From assembly GCA_011522945.1 (NCBI GenBank), contig WTHY01000076.1, positions 1 to 18,220 on the forward strand: DNA of 18,220 nucleotides. Direction: 5' to 3'. Of this stretch, positions 5,754 through 14,351 are shown one piece after another (position 1 is the stretch's first letter; each line of letters starts with the position of its first letter). The notes beneath the pieces were generated by a model. The model did not search any database. It was not told the DNA's origin and saw only the letters and a program-made list of their open reading frames with translations. A program made the position numbers and the translations under genes. The stretch comes from Alphaproteobacteria bacterium. GTDB taxonomy: Bacteria; Pseudomonadota; Alphaproteobacteria; Puniceispirillales; Puniceispirillaceae.

Positions 5754-8174
5754 CTATCTAGACCACCATCCACGTTTTTTCTCGGTAGGCGCCGCATCGG
5801 AAACATCGACTACATCGACTACAGCAGAGGATATTGGCTGCCTTGTTGCCACAGTTGAAGCCGAATTCGATGAATCTGCAGCTGTTTCAGCCTGCCCGTC
5901 AGGCGTGTTAGCGATATCTGCTTTTTTCGCAGATTTTTTCTTACGTCCTTTTTTCGCAACAGCTTTCTTAGGTGCAGTTTTATTGACAGTTGCATCAGCA
6001 TCAGGTGTTTCATCTCCTGCTGATGTTTTCGCAGCAGCTTTTTTTGCGACTGCTTTTTTCTTTGCAGAGCGGCGTGGTGCTTTTTTCACTGTGCTTGTCT
6101 CTGCTGCGTCTGCTGTTTCAGCTGAGGTTCCAGAAGCGTTTGTACCATCTGCGTCTGAAGCGCCTGCTTCAGATGATGCTGTATTTGCGCTGTCTGAAGT
6201 ATCACCCTCGTCAGAGCCGTTTTTATTTGATGTCTCAGCATCAGATTTGCGGCCACCCCGGCGTCTGCGTTTGCGTTTCGGCTTGTCTTCGCTAGAGTCA
6301 GGGGCGTCCTGTGTGGCAGGCCTATCAGTTTGGCTTTCAGCATTTGCAGATTGCGCTTGATCTTGCGCGTCTACTGTAGCTTCATCACCTGTGCGCTTTT
6401 TACGGCGACGGCCGCCACGTCTTCCACGACGCCGCTTTTTCGGTTGATCCTCATCATCACCATCTATTTCCGGCTCGTCTACTGGGTGAGATGGCTCAGA
6501 GCTACGCGGCTTCTGACGTTCTTGCTTTTGTTGTTTGTTCCCACGCTGCTGTGGATTGACAGCATCACCGTCAATTTCAATCCGGTATTCTGGCGCGATG
6601 AGTGTATCGTCAGCCATGAGCATGACTGTGCAGCCAGATTGCTGTTCAATTTCCGCGAGGCTTGCCCGCTTTTGGTTCAAGATATAAAGCGCAATTGTGC
6701 TATGAACATAAATTGTCATTTCGGTAGCACTGCGCTGACTTGCTTCCTCTTCAATAATGCGGAGCACCTGTAAAGCTGAGGAATTTACTGACCGCACACG
6801 CCCTGTACCTTCACAATGTGGGCATGTTTGAGACACGGACTCAACAAGAGAGGGTCTTAGGCGTTGGCGCGACATCTCAAGCAAACCAAAATGGCTAATA
6901 GACCCAACCTGTATGCGGGCACGATCATGACGTAGCGCATCTTTTAGGCGCCGTTCTACAGTATGCTGGTTTCGTGTATCTTCCATATCAATGAAATCAA
7001 TCACGATAAGGCCAGATAAATCACGCAAGCGAAGCTGCCTGCCAACTTCATCAGCAGCTTCGAGATTGGTTTTCAGCGCTGTTTCTTCAATATTACGTTC
7101 TCTGGTAGCCTTTCCAGAGTTCACGTCAATTGCCACAAGTGCTTCTGTCTGGTTGATGACCAGATAGCCTCCTGATTTTAACACCACCTCATTATGGTGG
7201 ATATTATCAAGTTGCGGTTCCACATTATGCGCTTGGAATAAATGCGCGCCACCATCATGCTTTATCACGCGTTTTGCATGGCTTGGTATCAGCATTTTCA
7301 TATGTGCTTTTGCTGTTTTATAGCTGTCCTCGCCTTCAACGAGAACCTCGTCCACATCATTGGTGTAGATATCACGAATAGCACGTTTTACCAGAGAGCC
7401 TTCCTCATTGATTAGGCTAGGCGCTTCTGATTGCAGTGTTTTGCTGCGAATATCATCCCAAAGCTTAGACAAATAGGAATAGTCACGTTTGATTTCTGTC
7501 TTGGTGCGTTTCGCGCCTGCTGTTCGAACGATAACAGCCATGCCCTTTGGCACCTCTAGGTCATTAACAACAGATTTCAGGCGTTTACGGTCAGCAATAT
7601 TTGTGATTTTGCGTGATACGCCGCCACCTCTGTTACTATTCGGCATAAGCACACAATATCGACCGGCAAGCGATAAATAGGTTGTCAGAGCAGCCCCTTT
7701 ATTTCCGCGCTCCTCTTTCACAACCTGAACGAGCAGGATCTGCTTACGGGTTATGACTTCTTGGATTTTATAGCGACGCAGCGCAGCCTGGTTAGATTTG
7801 CGCTGGCTGCCTGTATCATCTTCACCATCAAGGGTGACAGGGCCATTGCCGTCCTCTTCCTGCGGTTCATCCTCTTCAGGTGATGTCTCGGCACTATCTT
7901 CAGCTTCTAGAGCTTCACGATCTTCGATTGGAATACGGTAGTAATCAGGATGAATTTCGCTGAAGGCAAGAAATCCCTGGCGATTGCCGCCATATTCAAC
8001 AAATGCAGCTTGAAGAGACGGCTCAACGCGCGTCACTTTTGCGAGATATACATTGCCTTTTAGCTGTTTGTTGTTGTTGTTCTCATAATCGAATTCTTCG
8101 ATCTTGTTTCCGTTGAGCAGAACAACCCGGGTTTCCTCGGGCTGATGTGCATCGATCAATAATTTTTTTGTCAT
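5754..8174 (-). CDS. rne: Ribonuclease E, degradosome scaffold
   Basis: Essential endoribonuclease for mRNA decay and rRNA/tRNA processing, and scaffold of the RNA degradosome. From the ATG at 8174 (MTKKLLIDA, the usual N-terminus) it has 806 residues. The frame stays open to 8297, but that extension does not look like the family and no clear Shine-Dalgarno marks either start. The S1 domain (about 36-165) is split by a Glu/Asp-rich insert at about 86-122, known in alphaproteobacterial RNase E. Catalytic Mg-binding aspartates are D350 (AIDVNSG) and D393 (VIDFIDM). CPHC at 450-453 is the zinc-link for tetramer formation. The C-terminal half is low-complexity: Arg-rich RNA-binding stretches at about 578-592 and 630-643, two Lys/Ala-rich stretches at about 695-715 and 733-756, and the tail RGWWSR. 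In Caulobacter a GWW tail of RNase E docks PNPase; the same role is inferred here. Confidence 0.97.
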   Translation of the reverse strand: MTKKLLIDAHQPEETRVVLLNGNKIEEFDYENNNNKQLKGNVYLAKVTRVEPSLQAAFVEYGGNRQGFLAFSEIHPDYYRIPIEDREALEAEDSAETSPEEDEPQEEDGNGPVTLDGEDDTGSQRKSNQAALRRYKIQEVITRKQILLVQVVKEERGNKGAALTTYLSLAGRYCVLMPNSNRGGGVSRKITNIADRKRLKSVVNDLEVPKGMAVIVRTAGAKRTKTEIKRDYSYLSKLWDDIRSKTLQSEAPSLINEEGSLVKRAIRDIYTNDVDEVLVEGEDSYKTAKAHMKMLIPSHAKRVIKHDGGAHLFQAHNVEPQLDNIHHNEVVLKSGGYLVINQTEALVAIDVNSGKATRERNIEETALKTNLEAADEVGRQLRLRDLSGLIVIDFIDMEDTRNQHTVERRLKDALRHDRARIQVGSISHFGLLEMSRQRLRPSLVESVSQTCPHCEGTGRVRSVNSSALQVLRIIEEEASQRSATEMTIYVHSTIALYILNQKRASLAEIEQQSGCTVMLMADDTLIAPEYRIEIDGDAVNPQQRGNKQQKQERQKPRSSEPSHPVDEPEIDGDDEDQPKKRRRGRRGGRRRKKRTGDEATVDAQDQAQSANAESQTDRPATQDAPDSSEDKPKRKRRRRGGRKSDAETSNKNGSDEGDTSDSANTASSEAGASDADGTNASGTSAETADAAETSTVKKAPRRSAKKKAVAKKAAAKTSAGDETPDADATVNKTAPKKAVAKKGRKKKSAKKADIANTPDGQAETAADSSNSASTVATRQPISSAVVDVVDVSDAAPTEKKRGWWSR

Positions 8175-8210
8175 GAAGGTTACTTTCGTCTCCCGCCAGT
8201 TGGCTTTCAC

Positions 8211-8339
8211 CTGTGATTGTGGCGTGGAGGGTATGAGGGTGCAGCTGGATAGCTGCTGGCATGTGAATGGATAGGCTATTTGCACATGCGAATTCATAGC
8301 TAGTCACCTCTAGCGCTGCTCTCGAATTCTGTGATTGTG
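8211..8339. repeat. Spaced 11-bp direct repeat upstream of rne
   Basis: CTGTGATTGTG occurs at 8211-8221 and again at 8329-8339 (CACAATCACAG as read towards rne). The copies are 118 bases apart, start to start. Two copies of 11 bases in a region this size are only mildly unexpected. They could be paired binding sites or coincidence. Confidence 0.5.
8241..8256 (-). promoter_or_regulatory. Possible stem-loop in the rne leader
   Basis: GCAGCT-GGAT-AGCTGC forms a 6-bp stem with a 4-base loop, 67-82 bases upstream of the rne ATG. If rne transcription starts beyond it, the hairpin would lie in the mRNA leader, where RNase E autoregulatory elements are found in E. coli. No sequence similarity to the E. 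coli element is claimed. Confidence 0.3.
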
Positions 8340-8794
8340 CATGGTGCATAAATAACTGCCTGTCTACATTCAAAAAACTACATTTGGTTGATGACGCTAT
8401 CCTAAGCCGAGGCTGCAGAGCTATCATCAGAGATACTTTACTACGTCAGTCATAATTGTGACCATGACATAAAATACCATTTTAATAGAAGCGCTTAATA
8501 GATATCCGCATCACGTTTGCAACCACATCTAATGCTTTGCTCTATGCGCTAAATGATTTTTTCCAGCGCATCTTGCATGAAAGCAAACTTGGTTTGTTAT
8601 GCGAGCTCCATAAGATTTCACACTTCTTACATGGTGATACCACACCCGGCTATTCCAAATCAAAATTTTTATGACAGGCTAAGTATCTTTTCATCAAGGC
8701 TGGCACAGCCTGAAAAAAGCAGCTAGTCTATTACTTCTTTCGTCTGTAACAATCAGTATTGTTTTAGTATTTCATTTTCGAATGATGGGTAATT

Positions 8795-10177
8795 ATGCAT
8801 TTCAGCGTTCATCTGCCTAAATCCTATTGTAAAATGATATTCAGGCTAAAATTACAATATTTTGGAATGTCGTTATGGCTCCTATTAGCGAGCTTACCTG
8901 CCTATGCAGATAATAGCATTACCGGCCTGAGATTAGGTGGGACGACTATAGAGGGCGGCGCAGGGCTGCGTGTTGTTATTGAACAGGAAAATCCAATAAC
9001 AGCAGAACTTTTTATTCTAGATAACCCTTACAGGCTAGTCATAGATAGCCCACAAACATCATGGAATATCCCATCACTGCCACCATCTGGATCTTTAGAT
9101 AAAGCTCCGGCCATTTCCTATCGTTTTGGCATTCCAAAGCCAGAGACCGGCAGGCTTGTTATTGAATTAAATGCGCCTGCTGCTCCATTGCGTGCTTTTA
9201 CTTTGCCGCCGCGTAGTAGGGGCGGGAATATATCTGGCCATCGTCTGGTTATCGATTTGGTTGATCGTGGTGCTACAGCCTTTCGTGTGGCGCAGGCGGC
9301 ATTGAAAAAACAGCCATTCATAGCAGAAATTGATGATAAGCAAGCTGCGCGGGATGCCTCACAGAAAACAGCCGCTGCGCAATCCACATCTGAGGCAAAA
9401 GCATTACCGGCGAAGCCAGCACAGACGCAGCCAAAAATCAAGCCACAACCAGCCGGCACATCAGTTCAAATACAAACACCGTCCGCCAGGCCAGAGCGCT
9501 GGGTGGTAACGATTGATGCAGGCCATGGCGGAAAGGATCCGGGGGCGCTTGGCGGTCGTGGAACGCGTGAAAAGGATGTCACGCTTAAAGCAGCAAAGGC
9601 ATTAGCTGCCTATTTAAATCGTACCGGGAAAGTTGAGGCGAAACTGACGAGAACAACAGATAAATTTATCCATTTGCGAAAGCGTATTCAAATAGCACGT
9701 GATCAAAAAGCAGATATTTTTATTTCTCTTCATGCTGATGCGGCGCAATCAAAGTCTGCGCATGGGATTTCTGTTTTTTCCTTATCAGATACAGCATCTG
9801 ATAAAGAGGCTGCTTATCTTGCGCGGTCTGAAAATCAGGCAGATTTGATTGGTGGGCCAGATTTGTCTTTGGAAGATCCAGAGGCAGCGAATGAATTGCT
9901 TCGCATGTTTCAGCGGGAATCTATGAATGAATCAACCTATTTGGCTAAGTTTATTTTAGATCAGATTCAGGACTTGCGAGGCGGTGTGAAACGTGGCCAC
10001 CGATTTGCAGGCTTTGCTGTGTTGAAATCCCCTGATGTCCCCTCGGTATTAGTTGAAATGGGATTTTTGACAAATCGAGAGGATGAGAAAAATCTGCGCC
10101 GTGATGCCTATATTGAGCTAGTTGCAAGTCGGCTTGGAAAGGCGATTATCAAATATCTTGAGCAATCGGGGCGGTAA
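8795..10177 (+). CDS. amiC: Periplasmic N-acetylmuramoyl-L-alanine amidase with AMIN domain
   Basis: Zinc amidase that cleaves the stem peptide from N-acetylmuramic acid, normally to split septal peptidoglycan at cell division. The 460-residue frame begins with a signal peptide ending at ASLPAYA (about 25-38). An AMIN peptidoglycan-binding domain spans about 41-157, then an Ala/Pro/Lys/Gln-rich linker about 165-232, then the Amidase_3 domain about 236-457. Zinc ligands are H244 (DAGHGG), E259 (TREKDV) and H313 (SLHADA); E421 in VEMGFLTN is the catalytic glutamate. In E. coli such enzymes are switched on by EnvC/NlpD-type activators; none is encoded here. The start is uncertain: 8795 has a weak GGG five bases upstream, while ATGs at 8834 and 8867 would give more ordinary signal peptides. 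It heads the cluster with mrcA and prfB. Confidence 0.95.
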   Translation: MHFSVHLPKSYCKMIFRLKLQYFGMSLWLLLASLPAYADNSITGLRLGGTTIEGGAGLRVVIEQENPITAELFILDNPYRLVIDSPQTSWNIPSLPPSGSLDKAPAISYRFGIPKPETGRLVIELNAPAAPLRAFTLPPRSRGGNISGHRLVIDLVDRGATAFRVAQAALKKQPFIAEIDDKQAARDASQKTAAAQSTSEAKALPAKPAQTQPKIKPQPAGTSVQIQTPSARPERWVVTIDAGHGGKDPGALGGRGTREKDVTLKAAKALAAYLNRTGKVEAKLTRTTDKFIHLRKRIQIARDQKADIFISLHADAAQSKSAHGISVFSLSDTASDKEAAYLARSENQADLIGGPDLSLEDPEAANELLRMFQRESMNESTYLAKFILDQIQDLRGGVKRGHRFAGFAVLKSPDVPSVLVEMGFLTNREDEKNLRRDAYIELVASRLGKAIIKYLEQSGR

Positions 10178-10308
10178 CTATATGTGGCTCGTGCGCCTGA
10201 CAATCCTATCTTTCGTCCTAAGGTGTTTATGTCGCCGCTGGTTGGTGGTGTCGATGACCACTTTTCTAGGCTTGGTCGGTATGTGCGAGCATTTTTGCCG
10301 AGAGGCAA

Positions 10309-10344
10309 TATGCGCCTTAGATTTGACAAATTTACAATGCAGTA
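10309..10344 (+). other. Possible 11-codon leader ORF before mrcA
   Basis: GAGAGG (10300-10305) precedes an ATG encoding MRLRFDKFTMQ and a TAA that ends seven bases before the mrcA ATG. The mrcA start has no visible Shine-Dalgarno of its own, so translation could be coupled through this short frame. The spacing from GAGAGG to the ATG is only three bases and so short a frame may be chance. It is listed as a possibility, not a gene. Confidence 0.2.
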
Positions 10345-10351
10345 ATCTGTC

Positions 10352-12778
10352 ATGATTTGGCGTTTATTTTGGACATGTATTGGGTTGGGATTTGTTGGGC
10401 TTCTGGCAGGAACAGCCCTGACAATCTGGGTGTTCTGGAATTTTGGTCGAGACCTGCCAGATTACGCGCAATTAGCGGAATATGAGCCTGATGTTGTCAC
10501 ACGTATACATGCAGGCAATGGAGCTCTTCTGGCGGAATATGCGACACAGAAGCGGCTTTTCGTGCCAACAGATGCTATGCCACCAAAACTCATTGCCGCC
10601 TTTTTATCTGCAGAAGATAAAGCCTTTTATAGTCATTTTGGCATTGATCCCATTGCTCTGATGCGCGCTTTGGCGACAAATATTGCCAATTACAATACTG
10701 GGCGGCGGCCTATTGGCGCGTCTACGATTACACAACAAGTCGCTAAGAATTTTCTGCTGACAAATGAAGTTTCATATGAACGGAAGATCAAAGAGGCTAT
10801 CCTCTCTATACGTATGGAGCGTGCCTTTACAAAATCTCAGCTTCTCGCCTTATATTTGAATGATATTTATCTTGGCTATGGAAGTTATGGAGTTGCAGCT
10901 GCAGCCTTAAATTATTTTGATAAGTCATTAGATAAGCTCGAATTGCATGAAATTGCCTATTTGGCAGCTCTGCCAAAGGCGCCATCTAATTATCATCCGG
11001 TGCGTAAGGAAAAAGCTGCGATCATACGGCGTAATTGGGTTTTGGGCCAGATGTTTGAAAATGGCTACATCACAGAAGATGAAAAGACGGCCGCGCGTCA
11101 AAAGCCTCTAGATGTGCGTCCACAAACAGGATCAGATTTAGCAGACGCCCCCTATTTTACCGAGGAGGTGAGGCGTCAGCTTGTTGATTCATTTGGTACT
11201 GATGCGCTTTATGGCGGCGGTTTATCAGTACGCACAACCCTAGATCCCCATCTTCAGTCATTGGCTGACTTAGCGCTAAAGGAGGGTCTGGAAGCTCTTG
11301 ACCGAAGGCAAGGTTGGCGTGGGCCCCTCACGAAAATTGCAGCTGGAGATGATATTCTAGAAACATTAGATAGTCTGACTGAGACACTGCCAGACAAAAG
11401 ATTTGCTGCGGTAGTGCTCGAGGTGTCAGATCGTACCGCAGATATCTATGTAAATGGGCAGCGAGGTATTATACCTTTTGAGCTTGCCAAATGGGCATAT
11501 CCTCCACGTCGGAAAGACGGTGTGCGCCCGCCAAAGATCAAAGTGCTGACTGAGGCTTTGGCAGCTGGAGATATAGTCATCGTGCAAGCGCCTGAAGATG
11601 CGCCTGATCTGCTAGAAGAGGGTTATGTGCCTCCTGAAAATGCCTATGCCTTGGGACAACGTCCTTTGGTGGAGGGCGCGATTGTAGTGCTTGATCCGCA
11701 TACAGGGCGGCTTTTGGCGATGTCTGGTGGTTATCATCACGCGGATTCAGAATTTAACAGAGCTGTGCAAGCGCGACGGCAGCCAGGTTCAGCCTTCAAG
11801 CCATTCGTATATCTGGCAGCATTAGATGCAGGCTATACACCGACAACCCGTATCTTAGATGCACCTCTAGCCGTGGACCAAGGCCCTGGTAAGCCAAAAT
11901 GGAAGCCTGCTAACTACACACGCAAATTTTATGGGCCTTCGATCATGCGCGTTGGCATAGAAAAATCTCGTAACCTAATGACAGCCAGGCTGGCAATGGC
12001 AATTGGTATGCCTGCTATCCAATCTTACGGGCGCAAATTTGGTATTTATGAGGATTTGCCACCGCTATTATCTATGTCTTTGGGCGCTGGCGAAACGAGT
12101 TTGCTACAGCTCACATCTGCCTATGGCCAGCTTGTGAATGGCGGCAAACAAATACGGCCCTATTTAATTGATAGGGTGCAAGACAGATTTGGACAAACCA
12201 TCAGAAAGCATGATGCGCGCGCCTGTAAATCCTGTGAGGTTGCAGATGGATGGCAAGGTCAGGCTGTGCCAATATTGGCAGATGAGAGAGCGCAAATCAC
12301 AGAGCCGGCATCAGCCTACCAAATGGTGTCGATGCTAGAAGGTGTTGTGAAGCGTGGTACAGGTCGGCGTATTGCGAAAACCGGTCTTGTGCTCGCTGGT
12401 AAAACGGGCACAACAAACGATAATACAAATGCTTGGTTTATTGGATTTTCTCCTGATTTAGTTGCCGGCGTCTATGTGGGTTATGACCTGCCAAGAGCGC
12501 TTGGTAAACGTGAAACAGGTACATCTGCTGCTGTTCCTATTTTTCAGCAATTTATGGCCGCAGCATTAGAAGATGCACCGAAAATTGCGTTTCGCCGTCC
12601 TGGTGGTATCAATCTAATTCCGGTGCATTCAGAAACAGGTGAGCGCGTAAGAGCCAGCGATCCAAATGCTGTTATTGAAGCTTTTAAACCTGGTCAAAAA
12701 CCGGGCGATGCTGTTGTCATTGATGTGCCTGGTCGCCGTGATGTTACAGCGACGGTTGATGCACCTGCCTTATATTGA
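10352..12778 (+). CDS. mrcA: Penicillin-binding protein 1A, bifunctional class A PBP
   Basis: Polymerises lipid II into glycan strands and cross-links them; anchored in the inner membrane with both active domains in the periplasm. The 808-residue length is normal. One N-terminal membrane helix (about 7-29) is followed by the GT51 transglycosylase domain with catalytic E88 in SAEDKAFYSHFGID and the conserved GASTITQQVAKN. A PCB_OB-type domain lies at about 320-420. The transpeptidase domain then carries all three signature motifs: S480-x-x-K483 (GSAFK), S539-R-N541 and K684-T-G686 (AGKTGTT). It follows the amidase after 174 bases with no terminator, so shared transcription is likely, and prfB follows after 96 bases. 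The start lacks a clear ribosome binding site, but the membrane anchor begins immediately, which supports it. Confidence 0.97.
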   Translation: MIWRLFWTCIGLGFVGLLAGTALTIWVFWNFGRDLPDYAQLAEYEPDVVTRIHAGNGALLAEYATQKRLFVPTDAMPPKLIAAFLSAEDKAFYSHFGIDPIALMRALATNIANYNTGRRPIGASTITQQVAKNFLLTNEVSYERKIKEAILSIRMERAFTKSQLLALYLNDIYLGYGSYGVAAAALNYFDKSLDKLELHEIAYLAALPKAPSNYHPVRKEKAAIIRRNWVLGQMFENGYITEDEKTAARQKPLDVRPQTGSDLADAPYFTEEVRRQLVDSFGTDALYGGGLSVRTTLDPHLQSLADLALKEGLEALDRRQGWRGPLTKIAAGDDILETLDSLTETLPDKRFAAVVLEVSDRTADIYVNGQRGIIPFELAKWAYPPRRKDGVRPPKIKVLTEALAAGDIVIVQAPEDAPDLLEEGYVPPENAYALGQRPLVEGAIVVLDPHTGRLLAMSGGYHHADSEFNRAVQARRQPGSAFKPFVYLAALDAGYTPTTRILDAPLAVDQGPGKPKWKPANYTRKFYGPSIMRVGIEKSRNLMTARLAMAIGMPAIQSYGRKFGIYEDLPPLLSMSLGAGETSLLQLTSAYGQLVNGGKQIRPYLIDRVQDRFGQTIRKHDARACKSCEVADGWQGQAVPILADERAQITEPASAYQMVSMLEGVVKRGTGRRIAKTGLVLAGKTGTTNDNTNAWFIGFSPDLVAGVYVGYDLPRALGKRETGTSAAVPIFQQFMAAALEDAPKIAFRRPGGINLIPVHSETGERVRASDPNAVIEAFKPGQKPGDAVVIDVPGRRDVTATVDAPALY

Positions 12779-12863
12779 TACAAGCTACAACAAAGTTTAA
12801 TTTCGTATTTTTAGCAATAAAAATGGAGCCTTGATTGCTGGGCGGTGTGCCAGTTTTTGGGTG

Positions 12864-12868
12864 AGGGA
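12864..12868 (+). promoter_or_regulatory. Ribosome binding site fixing the prfB start
   Basis: AGGGA lies six bases before the ATG at 12875. This favours that start over the in-frame GTG at 12845, which would add ten residues. Confidence 0.75.
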
Positions 12869-12874
12869 CATATT

Positions 12875-13984
12875 ATGCAAGCAGAAGCACAACATGCTGT
12901 TGAGGCCATACATTATGCGATTTCACTCTTGCGGCAACATATAGGATGGGATGCTGCTCTAGACCGTGTGGATGCCCTTGAGGCGCAAACAACGCAAGCT
13001 GATTTCTGGAATGATCAGGAACAAGCTCAATCCGTAATGAAAGAGAAGAACAAGCTAGATGCCCAAATAGCTGAGGTTAGGCTGCTTGAATCTGGTCTGG
13101 AGGACCAGCTGGCAATGATTGAATTAGCTGAGGAAGAAGGCGATTTGGATATGGTCGCTGAGGCTGAAGCTGCATTGATAGAGCTTGCAACTCTGGCAGG
13201 TAAAAAGCAGATTGCCAGCCTGCTATCTGGCGAGGCAGATGGTAATAACTGTTTTATTGAAATTCATCCTGGCGCAGGTGGCACAGAGGCACAAGACTGG
13301 GCAGCTATGTTACAACGCATGTATATGCGCTGGGCTGAAAGCCGTGGCTTTAAATTGGAAATTATAGAAGAAAGTGCTGGTGATGAAGCCGGGATTAAAT
13401 CAGCCACTTTCAAACTATCCGGTGATACGGCCTATGGCTGGTCGAAAACAGAATCCGGGGTCCATCGTTTAGTTCGGATCTCTCCTTATGATAGCTCGGC
13501 TCGTCGTCACACAAGCTTTGCATCTGTCTGGGTATATCCAGAAGTGGATGATAATATTGATATTGAAGTTGAAGAAAAAGATTTGCGAATAGATACCTAC
13601 CGTGCATCAGGTGCAGGTGGACAGCATGTAAATACAACCGATTCAGCTATTCGCATTACCCATGTGCCAACAGGCATTGTCGTGCAATGTCAGTCTGACA
13701 GATCGCAACACCGTAATAGAGCCACAGCATTAAGTATGCTGAAAGCACGCCTTTATGAGCAGGAGCTACAACGCCGTGAAGAGGCTGCTATGGACACAAA
13801 TGCGTCTAAGACAGAGATAGGCTGGGGTAATCAAATCCGTTCTTATGTTTTGCATCCTTACCAGATGGTGAAGGACCTCCGTACAAATGTAGAAAAGGGC
13901 AATGCACAAGGTGTGCTAGATGGTGATTTGGATGATTTTATCGAAGCAAGCCTTGCCTCACGCATCGGCGCCAATAATGGCTAA
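12875..13984 (+). CDS. prfB: Peptide chain release factor 2
   Basis: Recognises UGA and UAA stop codons and triggers release of the finished peptide on the ribosome. From the ATG at 12875 it has 369 residues, the normal length. The N-terminal helical domain is at about 1-100. The codon-recognition domain contains RISPYDSSARRHTSF, where the tripeptide best known as SPF reads SPY. The catalytic GGQ is in ASGAGGQHVNTTDSAIRITH. The frame is continuous: the in-frame UGA and programmed +1 frameshift used for autoregulation in E. coli and many bacteria are absent, so that control is not available here. A longer GTG start at 12845 is possible but less supported. The gene follows mrcA with no terminator visible between them. 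Confidence 0.97.
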   Translation: MQAEAQHAVEAIHYAISLLRQHIGWDAALDRVDALEAQTTQADFWNDQEQAQSVMKEKNKLDAQIAEVRLLESGLEDQLAMIELAEEEGDLDMVAEAEAALIELATLAGKKQIASLLSGEADGNNCFIEIHPGAGGTEAQDWAAMLQRMYMRWAESRGFKLEIIEESAGDEAGIKSATFKLSGDTAYGWSKTESGVHRLVRISPYDSSARRHTSFASVWVYPEVDDNIDIEVEEKDLRIDTYRASGAGGQHVNTTDSAIRITHVPTGIVVQCQSDRSQHRNRATALSMLKARLYEQELQRREEAAMDTNASKTEIGWGNQIRSYVLHPYQMVKDLRTNVEKGNAQGVLDGDLDDFIEASLASRIGANNG

Positions 13985-14351
13985 AGCCCCAGCGTAAAGT
14001 GCGCTCTGAGACATCACCTTATAAAAATTTACGGACAAAATTATAAAGTCATGCATCAGAATATGATGTTAATCTGTGATTTGCATGAAACAGCTTTTGG
14101 AAGCTAAACACTATTTCATCTAGCCAGCTGGCCGCACTGGTAGGTCTGGCTAATTTGGATTGCTTATGTTTTGCGTGTAAATCTTCTCATTTAAACGTGC
14201 ATCTTGCCTGTTCAGGTGACTGTATTAGCGCATCAGATTAGCTGAGCTGAGCGGCTGTCATTCCTGCTCAAATGCCTATCAACACATAACATATTAGGTA
14301 TTTATCAATCCTGCTAAGGCAACAGCCAATATAATATATTTGCTTTGTCTG
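13985..14351. other. Convergent intergenic region of 367 bases
   Basis: Lies between the ends of prfB and the DUF455 gene. I see no gene and no classic hairpin-plus-T-run terminator. Weak structures are present: TAGCCAG (14121-14127) / CTGGCTA (14146-14152), a palindrome GCCAGCTGGC (14123-14132), and a 5-bp stem at 14092-14105. One of these may help to end prfB transcription, but none is convincing. The region is AT-rich towards 14325-14341. Confidence 0.5.

Larger units (their letters stand above)
8175..8794. other. Gene-free 620-base region between divergent rne and amidase
   Basis: I see no convincing gene, tRNA or mobile element here. It should hold the promoters for rne (leftward) and the amidase-mrcA-prfB cluster (rightward), but no convincing -35/-10 pair stands out on either strand. 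It contains a GCAGCT stem-loop at 8241-8256, a spaced 11-bp repeat at 8211/8329 and a short stem at 8697-8711. The length would allow a long rne leader, as used for RNase E autoregulation in E. coli; that parallel is inference. Confidence 0.6.

Noticed and set aside
5746..6773. Long plus-strand open frames of up to 204 codons
   Set aside because: They lie antisense to the low-complexity RNase E tail; biased codon composition there keeps the other frames open. The translations are Phe/Ala/Ser-rich with no recognisable domain.
8083..8427. Minus-strand 114-codon frame overlapping the rne start region
   Set aside because: It overlaps the rne 5' end in another frame, has no visible Shine-Dalgarno and resembles no family I recognise.
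8697..8711. AGGCTG-GCA-CAGCCT stem as a terminator
   Set aside because: No T-run follows on either strand in the needed direction, and no gene ends there.
10323..10351. TTGACA just before mrcA as a separate promoter
   Set aside because: The matching -10 position reads TCTGTC, and transcription would start inside the coding region, leaving no leader.
12845..12875. In-frame GTG start for prfB, or a hidden frameshift upstream
   Set aside because: AGGGA is well placed for the ATG at 12875, the N-terminus from there has normal RF2 length, and there is no internal UGA needing a frameshift.
14051..14107. 18-codon frame in the prfB-DUF455 gap
   Set aside because: No ribosome binding site and too short to stand without conservation.
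14121..14152. TAGCCAG/CTGGCTA stem and GCCAGCTGGC palindrome as the prfB terminator
   Set aside because: The loop is long, no T-run follows, and the two structures compete. Recorded only as a weak possibility.
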